Below, piece after piece: positions 42,986-52,455 of a DNA stretch of 61,853 nt. Source of the DNA: Lachnospiraceae bacterium (GTDB taxonomy: Bacteria; Bacillota; Clostridia; Lachnospirales; Lachnospiraceae); the NCBI GenBank assembly GCA_900770345.1, contig CAAGKF010000359.1, positions 1 to 61,853 of the forward strand, written 5' to 3'. A program made the position numbers and the translations under genes. Each line of letters starts with the position of its first letter. The first letter of the stretch is position 1. A model generated the notes under the pieces. The model saw nothing but the letters and a program-made list of their open reading frames with translations. It was not told the DNA's origin and ran no database searches.

Positions 42986-45217
42986 TCATTCAAACCGGCG
43001 TGCCAGAATAAAATCCACCGTCCGCAGAAGCCGGTCAGTTCCCGCTACCTGTACCCTTACCTGCTGCCCCAGCTTATAGCATTTTTTTGTCATCTCACCG
43101 GTGAGTTCATAAGTCTTTTCATTAAAAATATAGTAATCATCACTCAGCTCACTGATGCGTACCAGCCCTTCCACTGTATTTGGCAGCTCCACATAAAATC
43201 CCCAGCCGGCAACACCGGAGATCACGCCGTCAAATTCACAGCCGATGAACCGGGACATATATTCACATTTTTTCAGCTTCTGTGTCTCTCTTTCCGCCTC
43301 ATCCGCCCTGCGTTCCAGCGTAGATGACTGAAGAGCGACCTGGGGCAGAATACGTTCGTAATGAGCCGTGCGCCTTTCTCCCAGCCCGCCTCTTAAGTTT
43401 TCCTTGATGATCCGGTGGATCTGGAGATCCGGATAACGGCGGATAGGGGAAGTAAAATGGGTATAGTACTTTGCCGCCAGCCCGAAGTGACCGGAGCACA
43501 ATGTAGTATACTTTGCCTGCTTCATGGAACGCAGAGTCAGACGTGACAGCAGCGGCTCCTCCGGTGTCCCCTCGATCTTGTCCAGCAGTTTCTGCAGCTC
43601 TGCCGGATGAATTTCACCCTGCTGCATCCGGATGAAATAACCGAAATTATTAATAAACACTGTCAACTGCTTCATTTTCTCCGGGTCAGGATTATCATGA
43701 GTGCGGTACAGGAAAGGCAGAGACTGCCAGTAATAATCCTCTGCCACCGTTTCATTTGCCATCAGCATGAAATCCTCGATCAGCTTTGTAGCACTGTTCC
43801 GCTCATAAGGCTTTATCTCAAGAGGCTTTCCCTTGGCATCCAGAAGAATCCTGCTTTCCGGGAAATCAAAATCAATCGCTCCTCTTTTTTTGCGTTTTTT
43901 CCGCAGGATATCCGACAGCTCCTTCATAAGGAAAAACATGGAGACAAATCCCCGGTGTTCTTCCGCCGCGTCCTCCTCTCCCATCAGTACAGCATTGACA
44001 GCAGTATACGTCATACGACGGTCCACATGGATCACCGACTCGCAGATCCGGTGATCCAGCAGGTTCCCGCGGCTGTCTGTTTCCATCATACAGCTCAGAG
44101 CCAGACGATCTGTTCCCGCATTGAGTGAGCATATTCCGTTGGACAGCCTGTGAGGCAGCATGGGAATCACCCGATCCACCAGATACACACTGGTTCCTCG
44201 CCTTAACGCTTCCTCATCCAGCGGGCTTCCTTCCTTTACATAATGGCTCACATCCGCAATATGCACTCCCAGAATATAATTGCCGTTTTCCTTTTTCCAT
44301 ACAGTAACCGCGTCATCCAGATCCTTAGCGTCTTCGCCGTCAATGGTAACGGTTCTCAGGCAGCGCAGATCCAGTCTCCCTGCCAGCTCTCCTGTCCACT
44401 CTTCCGGCACAGGCAGATCATTCAAACCATATTCCTTCTCCCACAGTCCCTCTCCTGTTTCTCCCCCCGGCATATGGTACGCTCCGGGTATGATTACCTC
44501 GTCCGGCATTTCCCGTACCTGATCCATCACCTCCTCCGGAAATTCTTCCGGCAGGCCGTAAGCCCGCACCAGAGACAGGATATCTGTTCCGGGATCGTTT
44601 GCATGTCCCAATATCTCCCGGACCCGTCCCTCCGGCTTGCGCCGGACATCGCCGTAATCTGTGATTTCCGCCACCACCTTGTGGCCTGTCACCGCCCCCA
44701 TATCACAGCCCTGAGGAATAAAGATATCACGGGCCAGCTTCTGATTATCCGGTATCACAAAGCCAAAGCTCTTATTTTTCTGATAATAGCCCACCACTTC
44801 TCTGTTCGCATGCTCCAGCACCCGGATCACGGCGCCCTCAGATCTGCGTCCGTCACGCTTCTCCGATTCTATAACGATCTGCACCCGGTCACCGTTCATG
44901 GCTGCGCCTGTTTTCTCCTCCGGTATAAATACATCCTTTTCCATGCCCTCCACAGTTACAAAGCCGAAGCCCTTGGGGTGGCCTGAAAAAATACCGTTGA
45001 CGGAAAATGCTTCCGGCTTCCCGTATTTTCCTTTTTTGGATACCCCGATCTTTCCCTCGGCCACCAGCGAGTCCAGCACCTCCGCCAGTTCTCCTCTCTG
45101 TGACTTTGGAATATCCAGAAGCATGGCGATCTCCTTTGCCTTCATGGGAACATAGGCTTTGTCGTTGATCAGCCGTTCCAGCATCTGTTTGCGCTGCTCC
45201 ATCTGTTCTCTTTCCAT
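42986..45217 (-). CDS. rnr: Ribonuclease R
   Basis: RNB-family 3'-5' exoribonuclease of 743 residues; it degrades structured RNA and takes part in trans-translation quality control. The N-terminal HTH-like segment is followed by cold-shock domains (KGFGFVTVEG, KSFGFVIPD). The RNB catalytic motif is TIDGEDAKDLDDAVTV with the clustered acids, and ICSLNAGTDRLALSCMM and HYTHFTSPIRRYPDLQIHR follow. A C-terminal S1 domain starts near FDGVISGVAGWGFYVEL. The ATG at 45217 has an AGAGG site. It sits between secG and smpB, the usual Firmicute order. Confidence 0.97.
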   Translation of the reverse strand: MEREQMEQRKQMLERLINDKAYVPMKAKEIAMLLDIPKSQRGELAEVLDSLVAEGKIGVSKKGKYGKPEAFSVNGIFSGHPKGFGFVTVEGMEKDVFIPEEKTGAAMNGDRVQIVIESEKRDGRRSEGAVIRVLEHANREVVGYYQKNKSFGFVIPDNQKLARDIFIPQGCDMGAVTGHKVVAEITDYGDVRRKPEGRVREILGHANDPGTDILSLVRAYGLPEEFPEEVMDQVREMPDEVIIPGAYHMPGGETGEGLWEKEYGLNDLPVPEEWTGELAGRLDLRCLRTVTIDGEDAKDLDDAVTVWKKENGNYILGVHIADVSHYVKEGSPLDEEALRRGTSVYLVDRVIPMLPHRLSNGICSLNAGTDRLALSCMMETDSRGNLLDHRICESVIHVDRRMTYTAVNAVLMGEEDAAEEHRGFVSMFFLMKELSDILRKKRKKRGAIDFDFPESRILLDAKGKPLEIKPYERNSATKLIEDFMLMANETVAEDYYWQSLPFLYRTHDNPDPEKMKQLTVFINNFGYFIRMQQGEIHPAELQKLLDKIEGTPEEPLLSRLTLRSMKQAKYTTLCSGHFGLAAKYYTHFTSPIRRYPDLQIHRIIKENLRGGLGERRTAHYERILPQVALQSSTLERRADEAERETQKLKKCEYMSRFIGCEFDGVISGVAGWGFYVELPNTVEGLVRISELSDDYYIFNEKTYELTGEMTKKCYKLGQQVRVQVAGTDRLLRTVDFILARRFE

Positions 45218-45312
45218 AAAACCTCTTTCTTCCCCCGCTTCGGAGGCAATAAAATAAAACACCCTTATACATTACATACAAGGGTGTTCTGGTTATCTTT
45301 CTTTCGTTTCTA

Positions 45313-45564
45313 TTATCCCTGAACCTTCAGGAGAATATTCAGAACAATAGTAATTACCATGAAAACAATAGCACCATATCTGGTAAAATGCTCCAGTGCG
45401 CCTTCCATGGAACGTCCTTTGTTCTTGCTCCAGTAGCTGTCAGCCATACCGCCGATGGCGCCACCCAATCCGTTGGACTTACCTTCCTGCATCAAAATAA
45501 CCGCAGAAATCGCAATGCCGAGAATAACATATATGATTGATAAAATAACCTGAATCACTGACAT
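45313..45564 (-). CDS. secG: Preprotein translocase subunit SecG
   Basis: The protein has 83 residues with two membrane helices (VIQVILSIIYVILGIAISAVILMQ and the C-terminal YGAIVFMVITIVLNILL). They are joined by the family signature QEGKSNGLGGAIGG. It is an accessory subunit of the SecYEG channel. The start MSVIQ at 45564 has GGAGAGGTG 7 nt upstream; the extended start lacks a site. It leads the secG-rnr-smpB run. Confidence 0.96.
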   Translation of the reverse strand: MSVIQVILSIIYVILGIAISAVILMQEGKSNGLGGAIGGMADSYWSKNKGRSMEGALEHFTRYGAIVFMVITIVLNILLKVQG

Positions 45565-45631
45565 TTCGTACACCTCTCCGTTTCCTATAGTCAAACAATG
45601 TTACTATACCATAATCTATTCCAAAACACAA

Positions 45632-45685
45632 GCTTTATTTTGCCTGTGAACAGATAAAGCTTTATTTTGCCTGTGAACAGATAAA
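45632..45685. repeat. 27-bp perfect tandem duplication at the end of manA
   Basis: The unit GCTTTATTTTGCCTGTGAAC... occurs at 45632-45658 and again at 45659-45685. It contains the last eight codons of manA with the stop, so the second copy lies beyond the stop and the protein is unchanged. It looks like a recent slippage product. Confidence 0.9.
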
Positions 45686-46606
45686 GGACAGGCTGCCCTC
45701 AAAGCGGCAGACACCGTAACCTGCAGGCACAATAAAATGCTGCCCCTTCTTTACGGAAATACCGTTTACCGTTCCCTGCCCCTCCAGAATACTGACATTG
45801 GCAAAATCATTTCCAAAATCCTCTTCCCACCAGGTCTTTACATCTATCTTGTCACAGGTATAATAGGGACATGTAACAAGATGCAGCTTTCTTCCGTTTT
45901 CCCTGTCTGCCGTAACCACCGGCTTGTCCGTCTGATCCTCACGGAAGGGAGCACGGATCACATCAATGCTCTGACGGATGTGCAGCTGCCTCGGCTTCCC
46001 GTCCGAAAGGCGGTCATAATCATAGACACGGTATGTAATATCACTGCTCTGCTGCGTTTCCAGTATCAGAGTTCCTCCCTTGATAGCGTGCACACATCCG
46101 GGATCGATCTGGAAAAAATCTCCCTTCTTTACGGGAATCCGGCGGATAAACTCGCTCCAGCGCTTCCCCTCGATCATCTCCCGTACCTCTTCCCGGTTTG
46201 CGGCATGATGACCGATCACAATAGTGGCATTCTCGTCACAGTCCAGCACGTACCAGCATTCTGTCTTTCCCAGCGAGCCGTTTTCATGCTCCGCCGCATA
46301 GACATTGTCAGGATGAACCTGGATGCTGAGATCATTTTTGGCATCAATGATCTTGATCAGGAGAGGAAATTCCTTGCCGGAACAGGTATCACCGAACAGC
46401 TCCCTGTGATTCTCCCAGAGGCTGCTTAATGTCATACCTTTAAAAGTACCGGAGGCAATACGGCAGTCTCCGTTTTTGTGAGCGCTGATGGCCCAGCACT
46501 CTCCTGTATGATCACTGGGAATCTCATATCCGTACACATCCCGCAGACGGCTTCCTCCCCAGATCGCTTCTTTAAAAATCGGTTCTGTAAACAATAATTC
46601 TTTCAT
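45662..46606 (-). CDS. manA: Mannose-6-phosphate isomerase, class I
   Basis: Zinc enzyme interconverting mannose-6-phosphate and fructose-6-phosphate, 314 residues, the length of the short Firmicute type. Motifs are PIFKEAIWGGSRL, FPLLIKIIDAKNDLSIQVHPDN (zinc ligands Gln and His), KTECWYVLD and PGCVHAIKGG. It appears to be a single gene. Its last codons are duplicated in tandem downstream (45632-45685), without effect on the product. Confidence 0.96.
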   Translation of the reverse strand: MKELLFTEPIFKEAIWGGSRLRDVYGYEIPSDHTGECWAISAHKNGDCRIASGTFKGMTLSSLWENHRELFGDTCSGKEFPLLIKIIDAKNDLSIQVHPDNVYAAEHENGSLGKTECWYVLDCDENATIVIGHHAANREEVREMIEGKRWSEFIRRIPVKKGDFFQIDPGCVHAIKGGTLILETQQSSDITYRVYDYDRLSDGKPRQLHIRQSIDVIRAPFREDQTDKPVVTADRENGRKLHLVTCPYYTCDKIDVKTWWEEDFGNDFANVSILEGQGTVNGISVKKGQHFIVPAGYGVCRFEGSLSFICSQAK

Positions 46607-46757
46607 TAATAATCCCCCTTGCTTTCTTTAATGCCGGAAATCAAATACAAAATTTGCTCTCTTTCATCATACAATAATCGGAACAGTTGTCAAGTGACTT
46701 CCGGCGCATAAATCCGTCATGAATTTGTCTGAGCTTCTGTATCTGTTACTGAATTCT

Positions 46758-48026
46758 TTACAACACCTGCTCTTCGATCCTCAGCAGCTGATTATATTTC
46801 GCCACCCGGTCGGATCGGCAGGGCGCCCCCGTTTTGATCTGATCCGCATTGACAGCCACCGCAATATCCGCAATAAAAGAGTCCTCCGTTTCTCCGGAAC
46901 GGTGAGAAATAATCGTGCCGAAACCGGCCCTCTTTGCCATTTCTATGGCTTCAAAACTTTCCGTCAGCGTTCCTATCTGATTCACCTTCACCAGAATGGC
47001 ATTTCCCGCTCCCAGCCCGATTCCTTTTGACAGACGCTTCGTATTGGTCACGAACAGGTCATCTCCCACCAGCTGAAGCCTGTCTCCCAGCTGATCTGTC
47101 ATCTGTCTCCAGCCGTCCCAGTCCTCTTCCTGAAGGCCATCCTCAATCGAGCAGATTGGGAACTGATCGGACAATCTTCTGTAATAAGCCACCATTTCCT
47201 CCGCATTTCTCCGGATATCTTTTCCTGCCATCCTGCTTTCACCCGGGAAATAATAGAGCCCCGTCTCCTCCTCGTACAATTCACTGGAAGCCGCATCCAC
47301 AGCGATCTTCATATCTGTTCCCGGCTTCAGCCCGCTTTTTTCCATAGCACGCACCAGATAGGAAAGAACCTCCTCCGAATCTCTCAGATCCGGCGCAAAC
47401 CCTCCTTCATCTCCCACACCCGTGCTGTAGCCGTCCTCCTTTAAAATCCCTTTCAATGTGTGGTATACCTCCGCGCACATCTGAAGAGCCTGTGAAAAGG
47501 TTTCCTGTTTCTGAGGCATGATCATAAATTCCTGCAGATCCACCGTATTGTCCGCATGCTTTCCTCCATTCAGGATATTCATCATGGGCACAGGAAGCCT
47601 GCAGGCGTGAATTCCCCCCAGATACCGGTACAGCGGCATATGAAGACCGTTAGCAGCCGCCCGCGCCACTGCCATGGAAACCCCCAGGATCGCATTGGCA
47701 CCCAGCTTTCCCTTGTTCTCCGTACCATCCGCCTCCTTCAGCAGCCGGTCAATATACCTCTGATCCAGAGCGCTTTCAAAAAGAATCGCCTCGCTGAGCC
47801 TTTCATTTACATGCTCCACTGCCATGGTAACTCCCATCCCCCGGTAACGGTCTCCTCCGTCCCGCAGCTCCACCGCTTCAAATTTTCCTGTGGAAGCGCC
47901 GGATGGAACAGCTGCGCGTCCCGTTGCTCCGCCGGAAAGTCTGACCTCCACCTCCACTGTGGGATTTCCTCTGGAATCCAGGATTTCCCTTCCGTGTACA
48001 CCCTCGATTTCAAGCTCGTTCAACAT
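46758..48026 (-). CDS. eno: Enolase
   Basis: The enzyme converts 2-phosphoglycerate to phosphoenolpyruvate, 422 residues. The start at 48026 has a strong AAAGGAGGT 8 nt ahead; a longer frame upstream is not enolase-like. Motifs are REILDSRGNPTVEVEV, PSGASTGKFEAVELRDG, GDEGGFAPDL, the metal-binding SIEDGLQEEDWDGW, and SHRSGETEDSFIADIAVA near the end. No other glycolytic genes adjoin it. Confidence 0.97.
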   Translation of the reverse strand: MLNELEIEGVHGREILDSRGNPTVEVEVRLSGGATGRAAVPSGASTGKFEAVELRDGGDRYRGMGVTMAVEHVNERLSEAILFESALDQRYIDRLLKEADGTENKGKLGANAILGVSMAVARAAANGLHMPLYRYLGGIHACRLPVPMMNILNGGKHADNTVDLQEFMIMPQKQETFSQALQMCAEVYHTLKGILKEDGYSTGVGDEGGFAPDLRDSEEVLSYLVRAMEKSGLKPGTDMKIAVDAASSELYEEETGLYYFPGESRMAGKDIRRNAEEMVAYYRRLSDQFPICSIEDGLQEEDWDGWRQMTDQLGDRLQLVGDDLFVTNTKRLSKGIGLGAGNAILVKVNQIGTLTESFEAIEMAKRAGFGTIISHRSGETEDSFIADIAVAVNADQIKTGAPCRSDRVAKYNQLLRIEEQVL

Positions 48027-48111
48027 AAAAAATGACCTCCTTTTATCATTGTAGATGCACATATCTCCACTGCTAAAAGGATAGCCATTTTTTTTGTTTT
48101 TATGTAACTGT

Positions 48112-49329
48112 TCAGGACTGAACATCCTCAGCAGCATCTGAGAAAGCCGGTCCTTCTTCTTCGGCAGTTGTACCAATGTTTGAAAAAGCGGGGCCTTTCA
48201 TCCTCGCGGTATCTGTACTGATTTCTGAAAAGGCAGGCCCTTCCTTTTCTTCAGCTCCCGTCCCAATGTCTGATGCGGGGCCGGTCACTGCCGCAGTTCC
48301 CGCGGAAAATCCGGCAGCAGCAATGCTTTCTGCTCCGGCGGTATACGCATCGGAAACATCCCCTCCGTCGCCGATCCTGGCGCCGTCACTGTCTACGGCC
48401 GCTCCGTCAGGAGTTACCGTTGACCGCAGCATCGCACCATTCTCACCGCAGTAATAAAACTTATCCTGCCACCGAATCCAGCCCGTCTTCATGTACCCCT
48501 CCTGATCGAAGAAATACCACTGAGACCGAATGTACTGCCAGCCGTCCTTCATATAGGAGCCGTCTCCGTTGGCAAACCACCAGCCTCTCTCATCCTGACG
48601 CCACTGTCCCTGCCAGGCAGCCATATCTTCCGACGTCACATCAATAGAGTATGATTCCTGCCAGTCTCCCGCATTTCCGCGGGAATCAATGGCCCTGACT
48701 TTAAAATAATAGGAACCTTCCTTCGGGAATTTTCCGGAAAAATCAAAACTGTCTGTATTTACCGTGTAGGTGGTTCCAATCCCGTCATCTACAGAAGAAG
48801 AACTTCCGTCACGGCACAAACGCACACGGTAATTCTTTGCAATATCCAGATGCTCCCAGTTAGCTATGCCGTTTTCTTCATCCCAGTACAGCCCTTCTAC
48901 ATCCAGATCCTCGTCATCCTCGTCCAGCTCCTCCAGATTTACTCTCAGAACCATTTCTTCTTTATCATTTTTGGTAGAACAGGATACATATTTTACTTCC
49001 TCTCCTTCAAAAGTAAAAATGCTTTTCCCCGCTTTTTTAAAGTAATAATCAGAATCCGCCGACAGCCAGATCTCCACCTTGGGCTTGTCTCCGCCGATCC
49101 AGTATTCCGGCTCATTTACGATATCCACGCTTTCGATGGAACACTCTCCCTCGCTGAGCGTTACATCCACCGTTCCTCCCGACTCCCCAGGCTCAATATC
49201 AGAGCTGAAATAAAGCGTGATATGTCCGACCGGCGTCCTCTCCTCCTTTGCCCACGCAGGGAAGGAAAATGCTGCCGCAAGCACGAATACTGCCGCAGCC
49301 CCTGACATGCAAGACCGCAATTTGTTCAT
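48112..49329 (-). CDS. Secreted protein with fibronectin-like region and choline/glucan-binding repeats
   Basis: The protein has 405 residues. A signal peptide (MNKLRSCMSGAAAVFVLAAAFSFPAWA) is followed by a beta-rich region and a fibronectin-like part (about 145-230: YWDEENGIANWEHLDIAKNYRVRL, then YYFKVRAIDSRGNAGDW). Cell-wall-binding repeats follow at about 238-300 (GWWFANGDGSYMKDGWQYI, QWYFFDQEGYMKTGWI, FYYCGENGAML). The last 100 residues are low-complexity, with three GPAFS motifs set about 20 residues apart. It is probably held at the surface by the repeats. No catalytic domain is seen. Confidence 0.88.
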   Translation of the reverse strand: MNKLRSCMSGAAAVFVLAAAFSFPAWAKEERTPVGHITLYFSSDIEPGESGGTVDVTLSEGECSIESVDIVNEPEYWIGGDKPKVEIWLSADSDYYFKKAGKSIFTFEGEEVKYVSCSTKNDKEEMVLRVNLEELDEDDEDLDVEGLYWDEENGIANWEHLDIAKNYRVRLCRDGSSSSVDDGIGTTYTVNTDSFDFSGKFPKEGSYYFKVRAIDSRGNAGDWQESYSIDVTSEDMAAWQGQWRQDERGWWFANGDGSYMKDGWQYIRSQWYFFDQEGYMKTGWIRWQDKFYYCGENGAMLRSTVTPDGAAVDSDGARIGDGGDVSDAYTAGAESIAAAGFSAGTAAVTGPASDIGTGAEEKEGPAFSEISTDTARMKGPAFSNIGTTAEEEGPAFSDAAEDVQS

Positions 49330-49378
49330 ACGATTTCCTCCTCAATACCTTCATTTTTATTTATCTGTACTGTTACAT

Positions 49379-50404
49379 TTACCTTCCGAAATGCTCATGA
49401 TACATCTGAAAAAAGCTGTCGGACGTGCAGTCCTGTCCGCCGGAAAAGTCCACCTGATCCATAAGACCGCTTTTCAGCTTCACTGTATGCTCTCTGGTAA
49501 AAGGCTCATAGATCTCCCGAAAAGCCCTGGTCCGCTTTTCCTGAGCCAAAGTGATCTTTCTTAAAGCTGTGGCTTCCTGATCATAGGCATTGATACATTT
49601 CTGGATATAAAATCTGCCGTTCTGCTCAATAATACCGCTGATCTCATCCTGCTCCAAAGAAAAGGCCGTCTCTCCCAGCCGATCCATATCCTCCGTACGT
49701 TCCAGGCTGAAGCGTACCTGGCCGTCCGCGGATTTTGCCGAAGCGATGGATGCGAAATCCGCCTTTTCCTGAGACACCTGCTCAAGAACCTCCTGCGCTT
49801 CCTCTCTGGTATCCAGACAGATCTGCAGAATTTCGATCACCTTTGCCTCCGCGTCGCTGACCTCCAGCCTCTTTTCCCCGGTAAGCTCCTCTACCAGCTT
49901 GTCGGCGAGAAAATACTGACAGTAAAGATCGAAAATCTCACTTTTCTCCGCGTCCATATAAGCCTTATCCCCCTCCGACAGGCTGTCCCAGTATTCCTGG
50001 GTCAGATTTTTAATACTGTCCGTTTCCTGACCGGAAAGCCGGATTCCCTTCTCCTCCGCCATCAGATTCATAACAGCCAGCTCCAGGAGAAACTGTTCGA
50101 TCTGAGCCTTCAGCTTTTCTTCGAAGGTATGTCCCTCACTGTCTGCCTCCACGGACCACAGTCTGCCTGTATAAACGTTCTGGTAACGGTTGCGTTCCGT
50201 AGCCGTCACAACCATCACCTGCCCCCGGGTATACTCCTTTATCACTGGTTTTCCGGCGGAAGATGCCGCTCTCCTGCTGCAGCCGGAGATGAGCAAAACC
50301 ATTGTCAGAACTGTCATTAAAAGAAGGACGGCAGATCTTCTGAAAAATAACCTTCCCTGTCTGTCCGCTCTTTTCTGCAGATTTTCCGTCTTTCCTGTAC
50401 TCAA
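49379..50404 (-). CDS. PrsA/SurA-like exported foldase lipoprotein (degenerate peptidyl-prolyl isomerase)
   Basis: The protein has 341 residues starting at a TTG at 50404 with AAAGGAG 5 nt ahead. A hydrophobic segment ends in the lipobox LLISGCS. An N-terminal SurA-like helical domain (about 75-190) is followed by a weak parvulin-like part (ILQICLDTREEAQEVLEQVSQEKADFASIASAKS) and a further helical C-terminus. Standard parvulin catalytic motifs are not obvious, so chaperone rather than isomerase activity is likelier. It starts just after the HAD phosphatase gene. Confidence 0.8.
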   Translation of the reverse strand: MSTGKTENLQKRADRQGRLFFRRSAVLLLMTVLTMVLLISGCSRRAASSAGKPVIKEYTRGQVMVVTATERNRYQNVYTGRLWSVEADSEGHTFEEKLKAQIEQFLLELAVMNLMAEEKGIRLSGQETDSIKNLTQEYWDSLSEGDKAYMDAEKSEIFDLYCQYFLADKLVEELTGEKRLEVSDAEAKVIEILQICLDTREEAQEVLEQVSQEKADFASIASAKSADGQVRFSLERTEDMDRLGETAFSLEQDEISGIIEQNGRFYIQKCINAYDQEATALRKITLAQEKRTRAFREIYEPFTREHTVKLKSGLMDQVDFSGGQDCTSDSFFQMYHEHFGR

Positions 50405-50415
50405 CACTACTCCTT

Positions 50416-51201
50416 TCACAGCAGATACTTCAGAATCTTCAGAACGCCGTCATTTACATTACTGTCAGCCTGGAACCTGGCAGACCTTCTCACCTCGTCC
50501 CTGGCATTGGCAACCGCAAAGCTGTAATAAGCGCGGTCCAGCATTTCAAGATCGTTCAGCTGGTCTCCGAAAGCCATGGTCTCCTCCGGCAGTATCTCCA
50601 GACTTTCCTGTATGGTTTTCACCGCCTGGCCCTTGTTGACGCTCTTGTCCATAAAATCCATCCACATATCACCGGCACAGGTAACCTTCAGCTCGTCTTT
50701 AAATTCTTCATACAGATCTCTGGTGGCTGATTCAATATCTGACGGTCGGTAAACGGAAATTTTTACACAGGGTTCCTGAAGAGCCAGCAGATCATCTATC
50801 TGACTGACAGAAAAACGGTAGCCCTCTCTCAGCCACCGCAGCAGCTCTTCATCCTTTGTTTCCATATAGTCACCGTTCACTCCCGCATAAAGAACCTCCA
50901 GATCAGGATGCCTGCGCACCTCAGTGATCACACGGCGAACGATCTCACGATCCATGGAATAATCAAAAAGGCATCTGCCGTGACAGCCGATATAAGCCCC
51001 GTTATTGGCAATATAAAATATTTTTTCCTTCACCGGCTCAAACGTATTTTCCACGCTGACCCACTGCCTCCCGCTGGCAACCGCAAACTGAATTCCCTTT
51101 TCCCTCAGCTTCAGAATCACCTGAAACAGCTCGGGATTAATATCGGCAGAACCATCCGGAACCAGTGTACCGTCCACATCCGTAACAATCAGCTTAATCA
51201 T
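50416..51201 (-). CDS. HAD-IIB family phosphatase (Cof/YidA type)
   Basis: The protein has 261 residues. HAD motif I is VTDVDGTLV (nucleophile Asp and acid Asp), motif II is AVASGRQ, motif III is the Lys in NKGQAVKTI, and motif IV is MAFGDQLNDLEML. The C2B cap lies between about 80 and 185. The family acts on sugar phosphates, nucleotides or flavin precursors; substrate unknown. Its start overlaps the maf stop by 8 bp, forming a maf-HAD-foldase run. Confidence 0.93.
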   Translation of the reverse strand: MIKLIVTDVDGTLVPDGSADINPELFQVILKLREKGIQFAVASGRQWVSVENTFEPVKEKIFYIANNGAYIGCHGRCLFDYSMDREIVRRVITEVRRHPDLEVLYAGVNGDYMETKDEELLRWLREGYRFSVSQIDDLLALQEPCVKISVYRPSDIESATRDLYEEFKDELKVTCAGDMWMDFMDKSVNKGQAVKTIQESLEILPEETMAFGDQLNDLEMLDRAYYSFAVANARDEVRRSARFQADSNVNDGVLKILKYLL

Positions 51202-51808
51202 CTTCCCGCTCCTCCAATAATCTTTTTATCTCCTGATTGAGACGTCCAAGAGGAAGTCCCACCACATTATTGTAATCTCCGTCAATTCCCTTAACATATG
51301 CGGCAAAACTTCCCTGGATGCCGTAAGCGCCTGCCTTGTCAAGAGGCTCCCCGCTTTCCGCGTATTCTCTGATCTCATCTCCAGTCATGGGATATACATG
51401 CACATCCGTCTTTTCAGAAAATGTAATTCCGTGAAGTCCGCCTCCTGCCAGGCACAGAAGCACTGTAACGCCGGTATAGACCTGATGAGTCCGTCCCTGT
51501 ATCTTTTCGATCATCTCATAAGCCCGCATAGAGGTTCCCGGCTTTCCCAGAATCTCGCTGCCTGCAGCTACTACTGTATCAGCGCCGATAACCAATGTTC
51601 CCTCCGGACAGCCGGAAGCTATATCCTCCGCTTTCATTCTGGATAATTCCATTACAAGCAGATCCGGCTTTTTCTCTTCTGTACTTTCCTTGATCAAGCT
51701 GGGACGTATCTCCGGTCGGATCCCGATCTGCTCCAGAAGCTCTTTCCTCCTGGGAGAACCTGAAGCCAGAACCACATGCCAGCCCCTCCAGTTATCTGTT
51801 AACTCCAT
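51194..51808 (-). CDS. maf: Maf-like nucleoside triphosphate pyrophosphatase
   Basis: The protein has 204 residues from the ATG at 51808 (AAAGGAG 6 nt ahead). It has the Maf signature LASGSPRRKELLEQIG, the GADTVV acid motif, LGKPGTSMRAYEMI and AYGIQGSFAAYVKGIDGDYNNVVGLPL. Maf proteins hydrolyse dTTP/UTP or modified nucleotides to keep them out of nucleic acids. The overlap with the HAD gene implies one transcript. Confidence 0.95.
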   Translation of the reverse strand: MELTDNWRGWHVVLASGSPRRKELLEQIGIRPEIRPSLIKESTEEKKPDLLVMELSRMKAEDIASGCPEGTLVIGADTVVAAGSEILGKPGTSMRAYEMIEKIQGRTHQVYTGVTVLLCLAGGGLHGITFSEKTDVHVYPMTGDEIREYAESGEPLDKAGAYGIQGSFAAYVKGIDGDYNNVVGLPLGRLNQEIKRLLEEREDD

Positions 51809-51860
51809 TCCAAACTCCTTTCCACTGAATAAAAAAGCCCGGTTATCCCCGGACTCTCTT

Positions 51861-52412
51861 TCAAAATACCTTGAGACGGCCGATACTGCCCTCTTCTTCC
51901 GCCATTCCACCCAGCCGGTGACGGAAGCAGTAGAGAAAATCCGCCAGATAAAATACAGTCAGCCCTACAGCAAGCACATTTCCCATGGAATGCGGAATCC
52001 GGTCCACCATGGAACGCACCCGGCTGTCCAGAAAATAGAAAAAGAACAGTCCCAGGAATCCCCAGGCCAAGCTGCTTTCCAGGCAGATGATCCCCTTGTA
52101 GTTAAAGGGCTTATGGCTATAATCCCACCAGAAGCTTCCGAAAAGGCGGACCATTACATTGGCCGTCACCAGTTCCATCGTAGTAGCCATCGTCATAGAA
52201 GCTGTATACAGCTCCACCGGGCGTCCGGACATCGGCTGCAGAAGCAGGCATGCTCCCGCTGCACCAAAACCGTAGATAATACAGAAGGGGCCGTGACCGA
52301 ACCCGCGATTCACTACCGGCCGCTTATACTCCACGCTGAGCACCACGCATTCCAGGAGATATCCCAAAAAGCTGTACATAAAAAACCAGTTGATATAATC
52401 ATAAATATTCAT
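51861..52412 (-). CDS. Putative membrane protein of the CmpB/YesL-like ABC_trans_CmpB family
   Basis: The protein has 183 residues from MNIYDYINWFFMYSFLGYLLECV. It has about five hydrophobic segments and the family pattern RPVVNRGFGHGPFCIIYGFGA, then FNYKGIICLESSLAWGFLG. Proteins with this domain (PF06541) are annotated as putative ABC transporter components, but no ATPase lies nearby and the function is unproven. The ribosome site is weak (GGAAG directly before the ATG, with AGGAAGGA farther up). Confidence 0.85.
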   Translation of the reverse strand: MNIYDYINWFFMYSFLGYLLECVVLSVEYKRPVVNRGFGHGPFCIIYGFGAAGACLLLQPMSGRPVELYTASMTMATTMELVTANVMVRLFGSFWWDYSHKPFNYKGIICLESSLAWGFLGLFFFYFLDSRVRSMVDRIPHSMGNVLAVGLTVFYLADFLYCFRHRLGGMAEEEGSIGRLKVF

Positions 52413-52455
52413 CTTCCAATCTCTGTCCTTCCTGTTTTTCGTCCCCCGGATTCTT

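Noticed and set aside
48027..48176. N-terminal extension of enolase by 50 codons
   Set aside because: The extension overlaps the end of the cell-wall-binding gene, has no enolase similarity, and a strong ribosome site precedes the internal ATG at 48026.
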